DNA of 64,000 bases from Argopecten irradians (lineage: Eukaryota > Mollusca > Bivalvia > Pectinida > Pectinidae), in NCBI RefSeq assembly GCF_041381155.1, contig NC_091139.1:9238383-9302382 (forward strand). The letters are read 5' to 3'. Positions 39,101 to 50,437 of this stretch are shown here, piece after piece. A program made the translations under genes and the position numbers. Position 1 is the stretch's first letter. The number at the start of each line of letters is the position of its first letter. A model generated the notes under the pieces. It worked only from the letters and a program-made list of their open reading frames with translations, did not search any database and was not told where the DNA came from.

Positions 39101-42100
39101 TCGGGCAAGGAGGGCTAAAGTCGGTAAAAATGATGTGAGTGTATCCGGTAGAATTTCTTATGAAATAGAAAAATAAAATATCTCGTCAGAATCTGTCTGC
39201 GTACGAAGAAATTAATTTAAAGTACAGGAATCCTAAAACGTCCTCCCGGCTGACTATGTCCGTGGTTACATTTCCACGCAGCCTCGCTTTCAATGCTTTC
39301 AACTTTTCTTTATTTCAATGGTCAGAACTGGGAAACGTAAGCAGAACTTGACCGTCGTCAATAATATGTGAGAACTTTTGGAAAGCCAATGAACGCATTT
39401 AGACTGAATTTCTTTGCCCGACTATTCACTTTAAAGATAAATTTGTCATGACGAACATAGAATTGAAGCTTTGAATATATTTCAATACAGTATTACCTGA
39501 AAGTTTCCTTGATGACAGCTTTGATGTAGGGCAGTTTGTTGAGAGTGTCAGGTGTAATGGCTTCCTTGTTTGGGAGGACTGTCTGGATTTCTTGGAATAG
39601 TTTTTCCTGCACCTCTGGGTTCTTTGCAAGGCAGTACATCACCCATAGGGAGCCGTTTGAGGTCTGGTTTAATGGGAAACGATATGTCAATACATTTAAG
39701 TTTAAATGATACATGTTGAAGCGGTTACATATTCTTAACCAAACACAAAACAATTAATAGACTCCAGAGAGCAGAAATTAAGGAGGAAATTTTCAGCTAA
39801 GAAGACGCTATTGATATTCTCAATGCTTTCCTATGGACACAGGTTCTTATAAATGTGTTGATAAATAAAAGAAGATAAAAGAAGGCCCCTGGGATTCAGA
39901 AAAAATGAGCCAATCACTTCTTTTGTGAATCACCATCAGCTTAATTTATCATGTTCTTCTTAAGAATTGTTCCTAATATCTTATATTCCGTCTTTGTATA
40001 TAACAGAGTTAGCTCCCATGCGGGTAGGTATCTATTGTTACGTCATTATTTTGTGAGCGCAATTCACGTCATTTTCTCCGAAAATATGACGTTACGCTCG
40101 CAAAAACATGACGTCACAATCAATATCTACCCGCAAGTGCAGATAACTCTGTAATATGCAAACCCGGAATTGTAACTGCATGGATCTAACGACAGGTTCC
40201 TTCTCGATGTTTCAATATACAATTGGATTATAAATAAAGATGGCATTATTGATTTATATGCGGATTACTTCATTGTCATTTTATCTCATTGATAGACCTC
40301 ACCGTTTCCGTGGCCCCTACAAGCAGGTCGACCGCTGTGGAGAGGGCGTCCTCCGGGGTCAGGGACTCTTGGGACATCAGGTAGGTCAGAAAAGAAACCT
40401 TTTCGTTCTCTTTGGGGACAATACCTTCAAGGGCCTTCGCTTTCTGTATACGAACAAAATATAATCCCATTACTGCATTAATTATTATGTAGGCCAGAAA
40501 AAGTGTACCTTCAACGGCCTACGCTTTATACCAAAACATATATGAGAGCATCCACTGAAAACGAGATGTATTATGTGCAAATATTGGACATATTGGCATT
40601 TTAGAATGAGTAAAAAAGGGAAATAAATCTGTGTCAAACTATACGTAGATACAAATATAAGCCAGTAACACATGGTTTATTTCCCCTTAAAGGTAATTTC
40701 TTTGGTAAATAAAGAGCATTAGTGTTGCTGTGTATTGAATAGAGGAAGAAGCATATGAAGAAAATCCCTAAACGCATTCTATTGCGGCATTATTCAAATT
40801 CTATAATTAAAATCTTTTAACATTTTTTTTTCATTTTGAACATTTTTTTTTTAATTTGGTATTAAATACGAATTGCTATCTTACTTTATCAACAAATGAC
40901 CGGCCGATTTTCATCACGTTGTCTGCGTACTTTTCATATTGGTTCCACATTTTCGTCGGTAAGATTTTATAAATTGGAACGTTGTACATGAGCGGTTGCA
41001 TGAGTTTGAAGAAACCCTGAAGGTTGTCAATGAAGTCTCGTGCCTGTAGTGAAGATTGGCTGCCAAAGCATCCGATTCTCTCTTCGAACAGGAAAGTGCC
41101 AATGGCTGTAAGTAAACAATAAATATCATCTAACAATGGGAATAAACAATTAATATCAAGCAATGGGATAAAATCAAACAATATAATATCAAACAATGGG
41201 AATAAACAATTAATATCAAACAATGGAATAAACAATTAAATATCATCCAACAATAGGAATAAACAATAATATCAAACAATGGAATAACAATTAAATAAAC
41301 AATGGAAAAAAATATAAAAAAACAATATATCAAACAATGGGAATAAACAATAGATATAATCAACAAACAATAGGATATAAACATATAAATATCAATCAAC
41401 AAACAATGGGAATAAATAATAGCTATCATCAAACATTTCATTGCCATTAAGCATTCTTCACAATAGGACCTAAGTGACAAAAATGGCTTGAATTAGCATT
41501 TAATGATGGTCAAACTGAAGCTTCATATACATGTATATACATTTGAGAAGTTACAGCATATTACGCAACCATTAAACATATTGAGAATTGATGCAAACAT
41601 ATCATAGTAGTTTAAAAGGAAAAGTGCAATATATTAAAAGTCTTCATTGTATTCAAGTGTTGACAATCAAAACATTTAAGATTAACTTTGCATTTAAAAA
41701 AAAAAAATTATTCATTTATATATTTTTTTTTATTTATTTATTTTCGTATTTTTTATTTGATGTTTTGTTAATTAATTTATTCATTTATTTATTGGAGAAA
41801 ATGATGACGTTTGATATAGTCTGCTTAACAGTGTTGTTTACAGGAAGCTGAATCTGCTTGAGTTAGCTTGTTTTAACTTACATTCCATGGCCCATTTGAA
41901 AATTTCCTTCTCAAGGACTGGGACCTCGTGATTTTCTGTGCTACTTTCCTTGAGATGACTGACGAAATCTTCAGCCACTGTATCCATACTGCCACAGTAA
42001 TCCAGTACTTCCTTCATCTTTAACATCTTCTTACTCACTACTGTGCGGTACTTGTGCCACTCCTCTCCTTGACTAAACAGCAATGTTATATGGAGGCTTT

Positions 42101-44530
42101 GAGGAAAGTGTTTCCGTTGACATCGCATCAGATTAATTTCGCTTGCGAAATTCGTGGGTTTTAGAAATCGGGATTTACCGCGAAAAGGTTTAAAACCGAT
42201 ATAACAGAAACTTAAAAGTTGATGGTTTTTCTATTTGCTTATATTTCACTGAGTTGTTTTCTTTGTTATCTTCTTAATTCCCAATAATCATTTATTTACT
42301 TGGGCTTGGGCTATCATTTTATTAGGTCGAAGCCATGTAGTATATGTTTTATGTTTCTACAGGATAAATCGAAGGTTCTGTATTGATATTTAAAGATGCT
42401 CCACCGCCAACAGAGCATAAACGATACTCATCATTTTAACAATTATTGGTGTTTAATCGTGTATATGTATGTCTAGTTAACAAAAAAAATAACATAAAAT
42501 AATCAATTTTGCTTTTGGTGCATAAACGACATAGTGCCACGGATTTTTTCGGGATGCAATCAATCATTTTAAATATTTTCATCTGGAAGTAAAGTAACTT
42601 TTATAACTAAAAAAAAATACTAATTCGTCTGCTCCTGTTTTTGATAGAGAAAAATACCATTTATCAGCGGTGGAGCATCTTTAAGGAATAACATGTTATA
42701 TGTTATGGCGATATAACACAAAAATCAGTCGAAATAAACTGCGAAGCAAACAATTAATGGCGAGATCTATAAAAACCAGCGGAGTGTACTATAAATAAAC
42801 CGCAATACTTTTATAGTTCCATAACATACAATTAAATTAATTGAATTAAAGGACGAATATAAAGAATATTTTTTTATAACTTACGCATTAACTAGCCCGA
42901 GTCCGATACCGTTCTTCGTCCTGTAGTAAGCCATAGGTTCCATCTCGCGTCTAACTGGGTGTTTTCCCTCGTCTCTGATTACTTTGTTGTATTCTGTAGG
43001 ATCGCTGATAATAACGGTTGAAATTGTTGCTATTTTCTCCTTGTAGATTGGTCCGAATTCCAGAGCTCGTATTCTGTAGGCCTAGCAAAATTAAAATCAG
43101 CATGAAAAGAGAAGATTGCTTTTGTATCTCCATGATTTTTTAAATGAAATTGGCATTTTTTCATATCACGTTTACTTTCATTAAAAGTATTATTCCATAG
43201 TTTGTGAGTGTAAAAAAGTCATGTTGTCTATTATTTGTAAATTAAATTCGTCATTGCTTTTTTTCATATCGAATTTACTTACGATCAAAGTACGATGTAC
43301 ATGTATGTCATCTTTTAAGTCACAAACTAATTTTCAGAAATCTTATCGTAAAAATATTTAAAGCAAACAAACCTCAAACATTTTGTTGAATCTGAGTCCG
43401 TCTTTCTTGAAGTAATCGAATAGTGAACCAACGAGAGGTAGCCCTTTTGGTCCGGGAATAGCGTCGTAGGTCTGTACTTTGTTAGCGGTTACGGGGGTTT
43501 CAACTTTGATGGCAGGGGCTTGTTGTGGTCTGTTTATTATGTTGTCAATTGTTTCAAAAGTGCTTCTAAATGGACACTGAAACATAGACATACCGATGAC
43601 GTGAGGGAACTAGAATTGATTGTGCACATCTGTTTAGCATCTTGAAAGATGCCCCACCGCCGACAGAGCTTAAACGATACTCATTATTTGAAAAATGATT
43701 GGTGTTTAATCTTGTAAAATATGTCTAATTGACACAAAAAAAATATTATAAATCTAATTATTTTGCTTTTGATGCGGTAATTCATTTCATATAGGATACC
43801 GTAATACGGATTTTTTTTTTCGGGACGCAATTAACTATTTGCAACATTTTTCATCTTGAAATAAAATTAGAAAAAAGTTTTGTAATTAGCTGGTACATTA
43901 GAGGTAACAGTGTACTGGAAATCGGGTCAAGATATTTAATTGAACAATGTTTATCAACGGTTTTAATTTTCTTCTTTTTATCGCTGAAATAATTTTAATA
44001 TTTCAATTTTTAGTATTTTGTTATACTTATCGTTTTTACTTCTTTTTCGTTGTTATTATTTACATTTTGTCTGAATTTGAAGCTTAATTATGGGCTAAAG
44101 GCCCAATACACAGTAGTCAAACTCGATTTACATGCTATATAAATAAGTACCTTTAATAGCCATAATAACAAACCAATTAACACAGTTCTTTTTCGATACA
44201 ATATATGTATTTTCTTAGATACATCAAAATATTGTATTTTAAATTCTGTTAATTTCCAGTTGGGATAAAAGTATATATAGATGTATTTTCCTCACTATAG
44301 ATTAATAGAGGTGTATATTCAAAAACTTTAAAAACAAAATAATAAAAACATATACCGTATATGTTATAGTGTCTCGAATATTATGGTAAGATACTACTCA
44401 CCGCTCCTGCAATTTCTGCTCCTACTGCCAGCGCCCCCTGGTGACTGGGTGTAGACGTTGAAACGACTCTTTTGATTGGAGTGTTGATTTTTACGAATTT
44501 CGTAAGAGCTTTTGTTCTTGTAGATGCCAT
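36193..44530 (-). CDS. Mitochondrial-clan cytochrome P450 (CYP10/24/27-like)
   Basis: Eleven exons on the - strand, in reading order: 44530-44402, 43576-43373, 43081-42885, 42072-41882, 41105-40885, 40443-40303, 39663-39497, 38924-38846, 37269-37107, 36821-36778 and 36315-36193 (stop). All borders are GT-AG and the frame is continuous, giving 552 residues. The N-terminus is basic and Ser/Thr-rich without a membrane anchor (MASTRTKALTKF), as in a mitochondrial presequence, followed by PGPKGLPLVGSL. Hallmarks are the I-helix VGATETTS, K-helix ETFR, PERF region FRPERW and haem loop WGHGARMCIG with the Cys ligand. Mitochondrial P450s take electrons from ferredoxin and usually hydroxylate sterol-like substrates; the substrate here is unknown. 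Exons 9-11 are present twice because of a 1.26-kb duplication. The intact set is the distal copy, used above. Confidence 0.93.
36211..37461 (-). repeat. Direct duplication, copy A (intact P450 exons 9-11)
   Basis: This 1.25-kb segment is repeated almost base for base at 37472-38736. It holds exon 9 (37269-37107), exon 10 (36821-36778) and most of exon 11 (36315-36193, continuing past the left edge). All three keep frame and splice sites. Confidence 0.95.
37472..38736 (-). pseudogene. Direct duplication, copy B (damaged P450 exons 9-11)
   Basis: Follows copy A after a filler of about 10 bp (cggtacggta). Exon 9B (38544-38368) has an extra C in a C run and an 11-bp AT insertion near 38505-38520, which give a TAA stop. 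A 2-bp insertion in aaggttttggatag (near 38401) frameshifts the haem loop. Exon 10B (38081-38038) is unchanged. Exon 11B (37576-37472) lacks the last five codons and its stop because the breakpoint falls inside it, so it would read on for another 19 codons. Copy B lies between exon 8 and the good copy, so the spliceosome has to skip it. Apart from indels it is nearly identical to copy A, so it is very young or an assembly artefact. Confidence 0.85.
39088..39434. mobile_element. MITE family 4 (TTAAAGTGAACAGTCGGGC ends), intact copy
   Basis: 347 bp in P450 intron 7. The left end ttaaagtgaacagtcgggca and right end gcccgactattcactttaa are inverted repeats with TTAA at the edges. It matches 2101-2434. 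Confidence 0.85.
39984..40170. mobile_element. MITE family 3, copy 2
   Basis: 187-bp palindrome in P450 intron 6. Ends are attccgtctttgtatataac / gtaatatgcaaacccggaat. The inner arms gcgggtaggtatctattg / caatatctacccgc flank tgacgtca-like centres. Confidence 0.8.
41110..41425 (-). repeat. Irregular minisatellite abutting the acceptor of P450 exon 5
   Basis: Units of about 20-30 bp mix aacaatgggaataaac, aattaatatcaa and atatcatc. The array starts within about 5 bp of the exon 5 acceptor (exon starts at 41105). On the - strand the unit reads attgtttattcccattg, close to the real junction attgtttacttacag/CCATTG. The array therefore probably grew from the intron end and the first exon bases. Confidence 0.6.
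42390..42684. mobile_element. MITE family 2, copy 2
   Basis: TTAA-edged ends tttaaagatgctccaccgcc and agcggtggagcatctttaa; about 295 bp with some internal loss. In P450 intron 3. Confidence 0.85.
43641..43890. mobile_element. MITE family 2, copy 3 (one end lost)
   Basis: The left end cttgaaagatgccccaccgc and following body match the family. The homology fades near 43885 without the right terminal repeat. In P450 intron 1. Confidence 0.7.
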
Positions 44531-44824
44531 ATCTGGTATAAATCATTCAAAACTCAAAATGCAAGATTATTTTTCATTACTTAATGTTTAAGAAAATCAT
44601 GAATGTAAATTAAGTTGAAACTAAATAAGGTTCCAGATTATCTGCCTGGGCCCCATTTATGCCTGGGTTTTTTTTCTTTAATACATTTTCAAGAGTTTAC
44701 TAAGGAATTACATATATATAAATCAAAACATCTGTCGCCATTTAATGTACATCGATAAAGCTTCACAATATACCCAAACTATATTATTAATAATAAAAGA
44801 ATTACAAATCCTTTGAATACTATT

Positions 44825-44995
44825 CTGGCTGAATAATCAACTATTACAACATTTATGTAGCATATCTTTGCTTTTTGACTTAATTATCAACTATTTTTAC
44901 ATTTATGTAACATACCTTTGATTTTTGGCTTAAATATCAACTATTACAACTTTTATGTCACATACCTTTGATTTTTTGATGTTCTAAAGTTCCGA
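44825..44995. repeat. Tandem repeat, about 60 bp x 3, upstream of the P450
   Basis: Three similar blocks carry caactatta/tttacaa, catttatgta, catacctttg and tttttggctta. They lie 300-470 bp upstream of the predicted P450 start codon. Confidence 0.6.
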
Positions 44996-46020
44996 AAATA
45001 TGGCAGACCTGTTTGGTCTCCTGGTAAGTTCACGTCGCTTGGGCACTTGTGCACAGATTAGAATGCGCAATTGCCTTTTATACCCCGACACGCCATGTTT
45101 TGGTGTTGTCGCTGCGGGATGTCTACTGAACGGTTTGAACTTCCATTGATGGAAACAAATGATTCAGATTTTCTAACGAGATGGTATCCCAACAAAGAAA
45201 TTTTTGAATTGAAGAGTAGTTCTAATATACAGAATATTTTAGTTACTGTTAGTTGGAGGGTTATAGTTCAAGTCAAACGCGCTTCGTACATGTAAGCAAT
45301 AATTTTGCAAAATTAAGTCAGAAAAAAGAAAAGAGGAAAAACGTAAAACAAGTCCTGTGTGATTCAGTTATTCCCGTCTAAATTACATTATACATGTGGT
45401 GTTATTGGTTAAGCCTACTCTTTCGTAACGCATGGCTCTGAATTTATACGTGTTATTTAATAGAAATGTAACAAAGTATCGATTTGTACTGAATGAAGAA
45501 TATAATTGGGGTAAATACTTATTTTTATAAAGTTCCAAATAAAATGTCAAGGGATACATTTGTTGTCACGTACGTTTGTTGCCAATGTCTTCTCAGTGAG
45601 ATGAGTGTCCTTTTCAATCTATAGATTGGTACCTATCTTTATTTTATTACATGTTTTTGGCTAGGAGGAGGTTAAAACAAACAAAACATGTTTAATAACA
45701 ACATTTTCGATTGTTTTATAGTAAACTGTATATGACTCTATTGGGAAGGCCAATTAACATTTTAAAACCTGAAATATGAGCATGTATGCTTGTTTTTGCT
45801 ATTTGACAATCTATAACGATGAATTTCTATTCTAGCCATAGAACCATGAGTTACAGAATACAGTCCCTTTAAAAAAATAACATTGTTATTTGTATATACT
45901 GTGAATCTACTTATTTTCGTGGTAAATTATTTTCCCGTCTTTATTGCCAAACGTCATTTTAATTTCGCAATTCGGGTTCTGATGGTACTATTTTACCTGT
46001 ACTCAGAACAATTTTGCTGC

Positions 46021-46206
46021 TATTCTGTATTTGGATATTACAGGAGTTATCTGCCCTTGTGTGTAGGTATTAATTGTTACGTCATGTGTTTTGGGAGCGT
46101 AACGTCATACTTTTCAGAGAAATGACATGAATTTCGCTAAAAAATTAAGACGTCACAGTCGATACCTACCCACAACGAGCTTACTCTGTAATAAGTAAAG
46201 AAGGGC
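46021..46206. mobile_element. MITE family 3, copy 3
   Basis: Palindrome like 34669-34856, more decayed: tattctgtatttggatatta and gtaggtattaattg at left, gatacctacccacaacgagc and ttactctgtaataagtaaag at right. Confidence 0.7.
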
Positions 46207-47801
46207 TTAGTTTAAAGGTGAAACGCGCGAAGTTTAGTTGCACGCCAAAAATGGAGTACAGTATCTTTCGCGATGCCTTACCATACAGTGACGAATATTT
46301 TTAATACTGTTCAGCTTGAAACCCACTAATCAGAATATGACGTAGAAGGACTCATTAACGAGAGAGACAAACGATCCCCTATAAGTCCCTTCGTCCATTG
46401 TGTTTTCCCTACCCACCGGTCTAGTGATTCATATATGTGTTATAACAGAGATACATCCTAACATCTCAACTTGTATTTTTGTAGGTCAGTAATATTTTGT
46501 AACTGTTAAGCGGCTAACAGCGGGACCAGGTGATACATAAACACCCACGGTTCTATTTGCGTCTTTCATTCACTTTATTGTGTAAGACAAACGATTTGAT
46601 TTCGAAACAGAAACAATGTTAATCATTCATTAAAAGAATATATTTCATAAACCAGTTTTCCGATTAATAGACTAAGACTTTCATACATGTATGTTACCTA
46701 ACCCTAACCTAAACACTAAGTGAACAAGTAGGAATGGCGTTAAATACATAAATACATTATACAGTACAAAATTATATAATTTCGATCTCAAGCAAGTACA
46801 CATTACCTTTTTATTTTTTATAAACACACTATATCTTTCATCAGTCAGCATTTAAAGTTATATTTTGTATGTTTTGTAAATAAAAACCAAGAAATTAGAG
46901 TGAAATATGTTATGAAGATTTTATGTATGCATTGTATTTGTTACTTTTTTATAACTATATTACATTTTCTTGGGTTTTTAAGGACAATTAAGGTGCAGGC
47001 ATTCAGATCTGAAATTCAAATCGATTTTAGATTGATTTTGTTATGACTTTGGGGCTACTGTAAACAAGCTTTCTTTCGCCTATGATTTCAGTTTTGCGAT
47101 CCTAGTACTAAATTCATTTCGAGAAAGTTTATCTCATCGAATAAGTATAAATATTCACATAGATAGAAATTTCGATTTCTATTTTAATTTACGAATGCTA
47201 ACCTTCGCGAAGTTGTTTTGAAATTTAAATCATGAAATTTAGTAGCCGCAAATGAACGTTGGTTACAGTACTTAAATCAAAACTAGAGGGAATTTATAAT
47301 ATATATCCCTGACAACAATATTTTACTAACGCAAAGAATAAAACAGATTATGTACACCAATATGTATATGGTGATTCTATTTAATTTTGCGTTAAAATAA
47401 ACTGCTCAACGATTTACATTAGTGTCTAATCAAGCTTCCAATAGTCCATAAAGCTTGTAAATTAGCGCCGCATGACCTCTGTGATACAAGGTCGAGGATT
47501 ACCAAGTGTCAGACTAAGGTCACGTACTGCCCTGCAACATTGTATGAGCACGTGCAAAAGTTATGATACTAAGTAATAATGGGGTATTCAAATCTTCATA
47601 AGAAATTAATAAACCATCTTCCTTTCTGTCATGTAAGCATATTAATAAGCAATTTATGAAAGGATTTTAAACCTTTATAGTTGGTAATGTGTCTTCCTAT
47701 TTGTAATAAAACTATTTGGAAAATGAGGCTAATCAGGTCAAGGCTAGTCAGAGTTATTTCTATAATCCCAAAGTAGATTATAAAATCAAAAACAAACCAT
47801 G

Positions 47802-48375
47802 TTTAAAGGGACATTTCAGTCTAAGAGAACTTTAAAATATGTTCATATATCAGAAAAAAAACCCAGTTCTAATGGAAATAAGATCAGTCGGTTTTACTTT
47901 GATATGCCTGAAAAGCCCATGGTTGTGATATATGTGTGTAAATGTTCAAACTCGCTCGCTGTCCGCTATTACACATTGTGGTCGAACTTCTTGTTTGCCG
48001 AACCCCGTCCCTTGCTCGTAGAGTAATACATTTTTGTCTAGAACTGCTCAAATCGCTCTGACAGTAGTGTGTTTACCTTAATAAGTGAATTGTCTTGCCT
48101 AAAAATCATTTTATCACCTTCTCAGTGGTTAAGTAGTTTATTTGTTTAACGTACATGACTTTGTCTCGGGTATGGTTACAGCGTCCATATTGTACCTGCT
48201 TAAGCGTATTGATCAACGATTTGCTATTTCAACAATATTAATTAAAATACTAAACAATGACGTGGAATTTGTCAATGTTATATGTTTTATAAGAAATGTA
48301 GAACAATACATTTTTGCCATTTTTGCTTCTTGGTTATGTAAAAGAATTAGCCTCCTGAGTGAATTGTCCCTTTAA
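47802..48375. mobile_element. MITE family 1 (TTTAAAGGGACA ends), copy 1
   Basis: 574 bp, with ends tttaaagggacatttcag and gaattgtccctttaa as inverted repeats and TTAA at the outer edges. It is nearly identical along its length to 52567-53138. Its short ORFs are unlike any known protein and are not conserved between copies. Confidence 0.85.
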
Positions 48376-48646
48376 CGTATGTGTCTGCTACATTTTGAGT
48401 ATAAAAGTAACACACTGCATCGGCCGTCATTAATCCCTGTAAATATTTTATTCCCTTTCCTCTGAAGAATTCATTGAAATTCTGCCGAAACCTTCCATAG
48501 TCAAAACATATTCAAAATTATTAATTAGACAGTCTTCGCCCTCAAAGCCAGTGGACAGGGCTAAGAGAGAACAACTTAAAGATAAAACTCTTCAAATTAA
48601 AGAAATTGTTAATTTTATTTTAAAGATAAATTAATTACAAAAATCA

Positions 48647-48992
48647 TTAAAAATGCTCCACCGCCGACAGAGCATAAACAAAATTTATCATTTGAACCAT
48701 AATTGATAATATTTCGTGTATATATATGATAATTTGTTTTGCTTTCGTTGTCTGCGAAATCGGTACTTCATTCCATATAGGGAATAGTGTCATGGATATT
48801 TTTGGGATGCAAATACTTATTTTTATTACTTTTTTATCGAAGTAAAATATTTTTTTAAAAACTCAGACTTTTGAATGATGGTAATAGCTGTAAACTAAGT
48901 AACATTTTGCTACTGTAGAAAAACACTTATTCATCTGCTCCTGTTTTTTAATAGATAAAGACTACCATTCGTCGGCTGTGTAACATCTTTAA
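48647..48992. mobile_element. MITE family 2, copy 4
   Basis: Left end attaaaaatgctccaccgcc; right end gtcggctgtgtaacatcttt, decayed. 346 bp. Confidence 0.75.
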
Positions 48993-50437
48993 AAACATAT
49001 TCTACTTCATACAAACAATCACGAAGATAGACAGTTACGCCTGTCACTTAACTTCTAGTGGAGAGACGCTTAATCATTACCCTCTGATAATTAATTTGGG
49101 GATAAATAAAATCAATGACCAATAAAAGAAATAAAATTTTAAACGTCAATTGATATTTCCCTTTGATATATCGATATATATTTACAAGTCTAATTTGTAT
49201 TACTTTTGTATTGTGTAATGTGAATTCTTTCGATATTATATAAAACAACTGTTTGTTTATCCTCTACTCAGTACGCGCCTTCTGTTATACAAGTAAACAT
49301 CAATGCCAGACAATGATTAAACAGTGAATACTATTGTCCTAAAGAAACTACTTTCAAACATTCAAACAAACAATTACATTTGTTCTTAAAATTTGTGAGA
49401 TAGTAGGGTCTATATTAGTCGCTATTGTGTGTCCCAGTGGCTGTTTCAGAGATATCGCTATAGGTGGAAATCCTTATTGTTGATAATGTGATTCATACGT
49501 TGTGTTTCTCTTTACTTTGTTTCGGTAGATCAAACACTTACACCAAGGTCAAGTATTATACCAATGTAAAGGCTTTTTGTAATATAAAATTACGATTTAT
49601 TACAAATCAATAACTAAAACAAGTTCTGTATAAAGTATATAAACCTGTTGTTCTATTTCTACTGATATACAGGTAAAAAGGACGGTTATACGTTAGGACA
49701 ACGCAACGAGGATGTGCCTACATATGATTATGAATGTTTTGTAGGCACAATTCACTACAATTCACTACAAATCATATCAATAAAATCAATAATCGTACAT
49801 AACACAAGAAAACAATCTACTTTTAATATTATGTCTTTATGGAAGAAACGCTCAAACACATCCATAGTTATTGTTTCAAAGCTAATGGTAACACAAAGTG
49901 GTTATTTTTCCTTTTTTCATAATTTTTTCAATTTTCAAGGTAATAGGGATACTTACAATAAACGGTATACATATACGCATATTTCATCTTTTGAGGCTAA
50001 TTTTTGATACGGTGTTGCAAAAGAGCCAAAGGCCTGTTGAGCGATCGAAAATCACGCATTTGATTTGAAACATTTGATACTTTTATACACGCATTTACTT
50101 TTATTCACACATGTACAAATGCGATGTTTTGACCCAAGTTGCTATCTTGATGTTGATTTAATTTCGAAATATTGAAAGGAAAAGATTTTATAGAATTGAT
50201 GGTAAATATTACATATAATGATCGATCCCAGTCAAAGACGTCTCCGTATCCGTATGTGTATACGTGTTCCGTTTATTGTACGTACCCCTATTAATAAGTA
50301 AACGTATTTTAGAGACAAAAATAAAGATTTCATTAAAAAAATAACATAAGAAAACAATATATTGATGCTCTAAGATGTTTTTAGTCAGCGTGATTTCAGC
50401 GTAATAGAAAAACGACAAATCTTACAGCAGAGATATT

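Larger units (their letters stand above)
44531..50437. other. Spacer between the P450 start and lectin gene B end
   Basis: Upstream of the P450 start, a repeat of about 60 bp x 3 (44825-44995; atcaactatt...acatttatgt...catacctttgatttt) lies where the promoter or 5'UTR would be. Also present are MITEs at 46021-46206, 47802-48375 and 48647-48992. No further coding exon could be supported. Confidence 0.5.

Noticed and set aside
41130..41480. ORF rich in IVYSHCLI repeats
   Set aside because: Translation of the irregular intron minisatellite next to P450 exon 5.
45071..45295. 74-residue ORF upstream of the P450 (MPFIPRHAMFWCCRCG...)
   Set aside because: No recognisable domain, no splice partners and no homologue that I recognise; probably chance.
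47799..48375. 75- and 77-residue ORFs
   Set aside because: They lie inside MITE family 1; the second copy at 52567-53138 does not keep the frames open.
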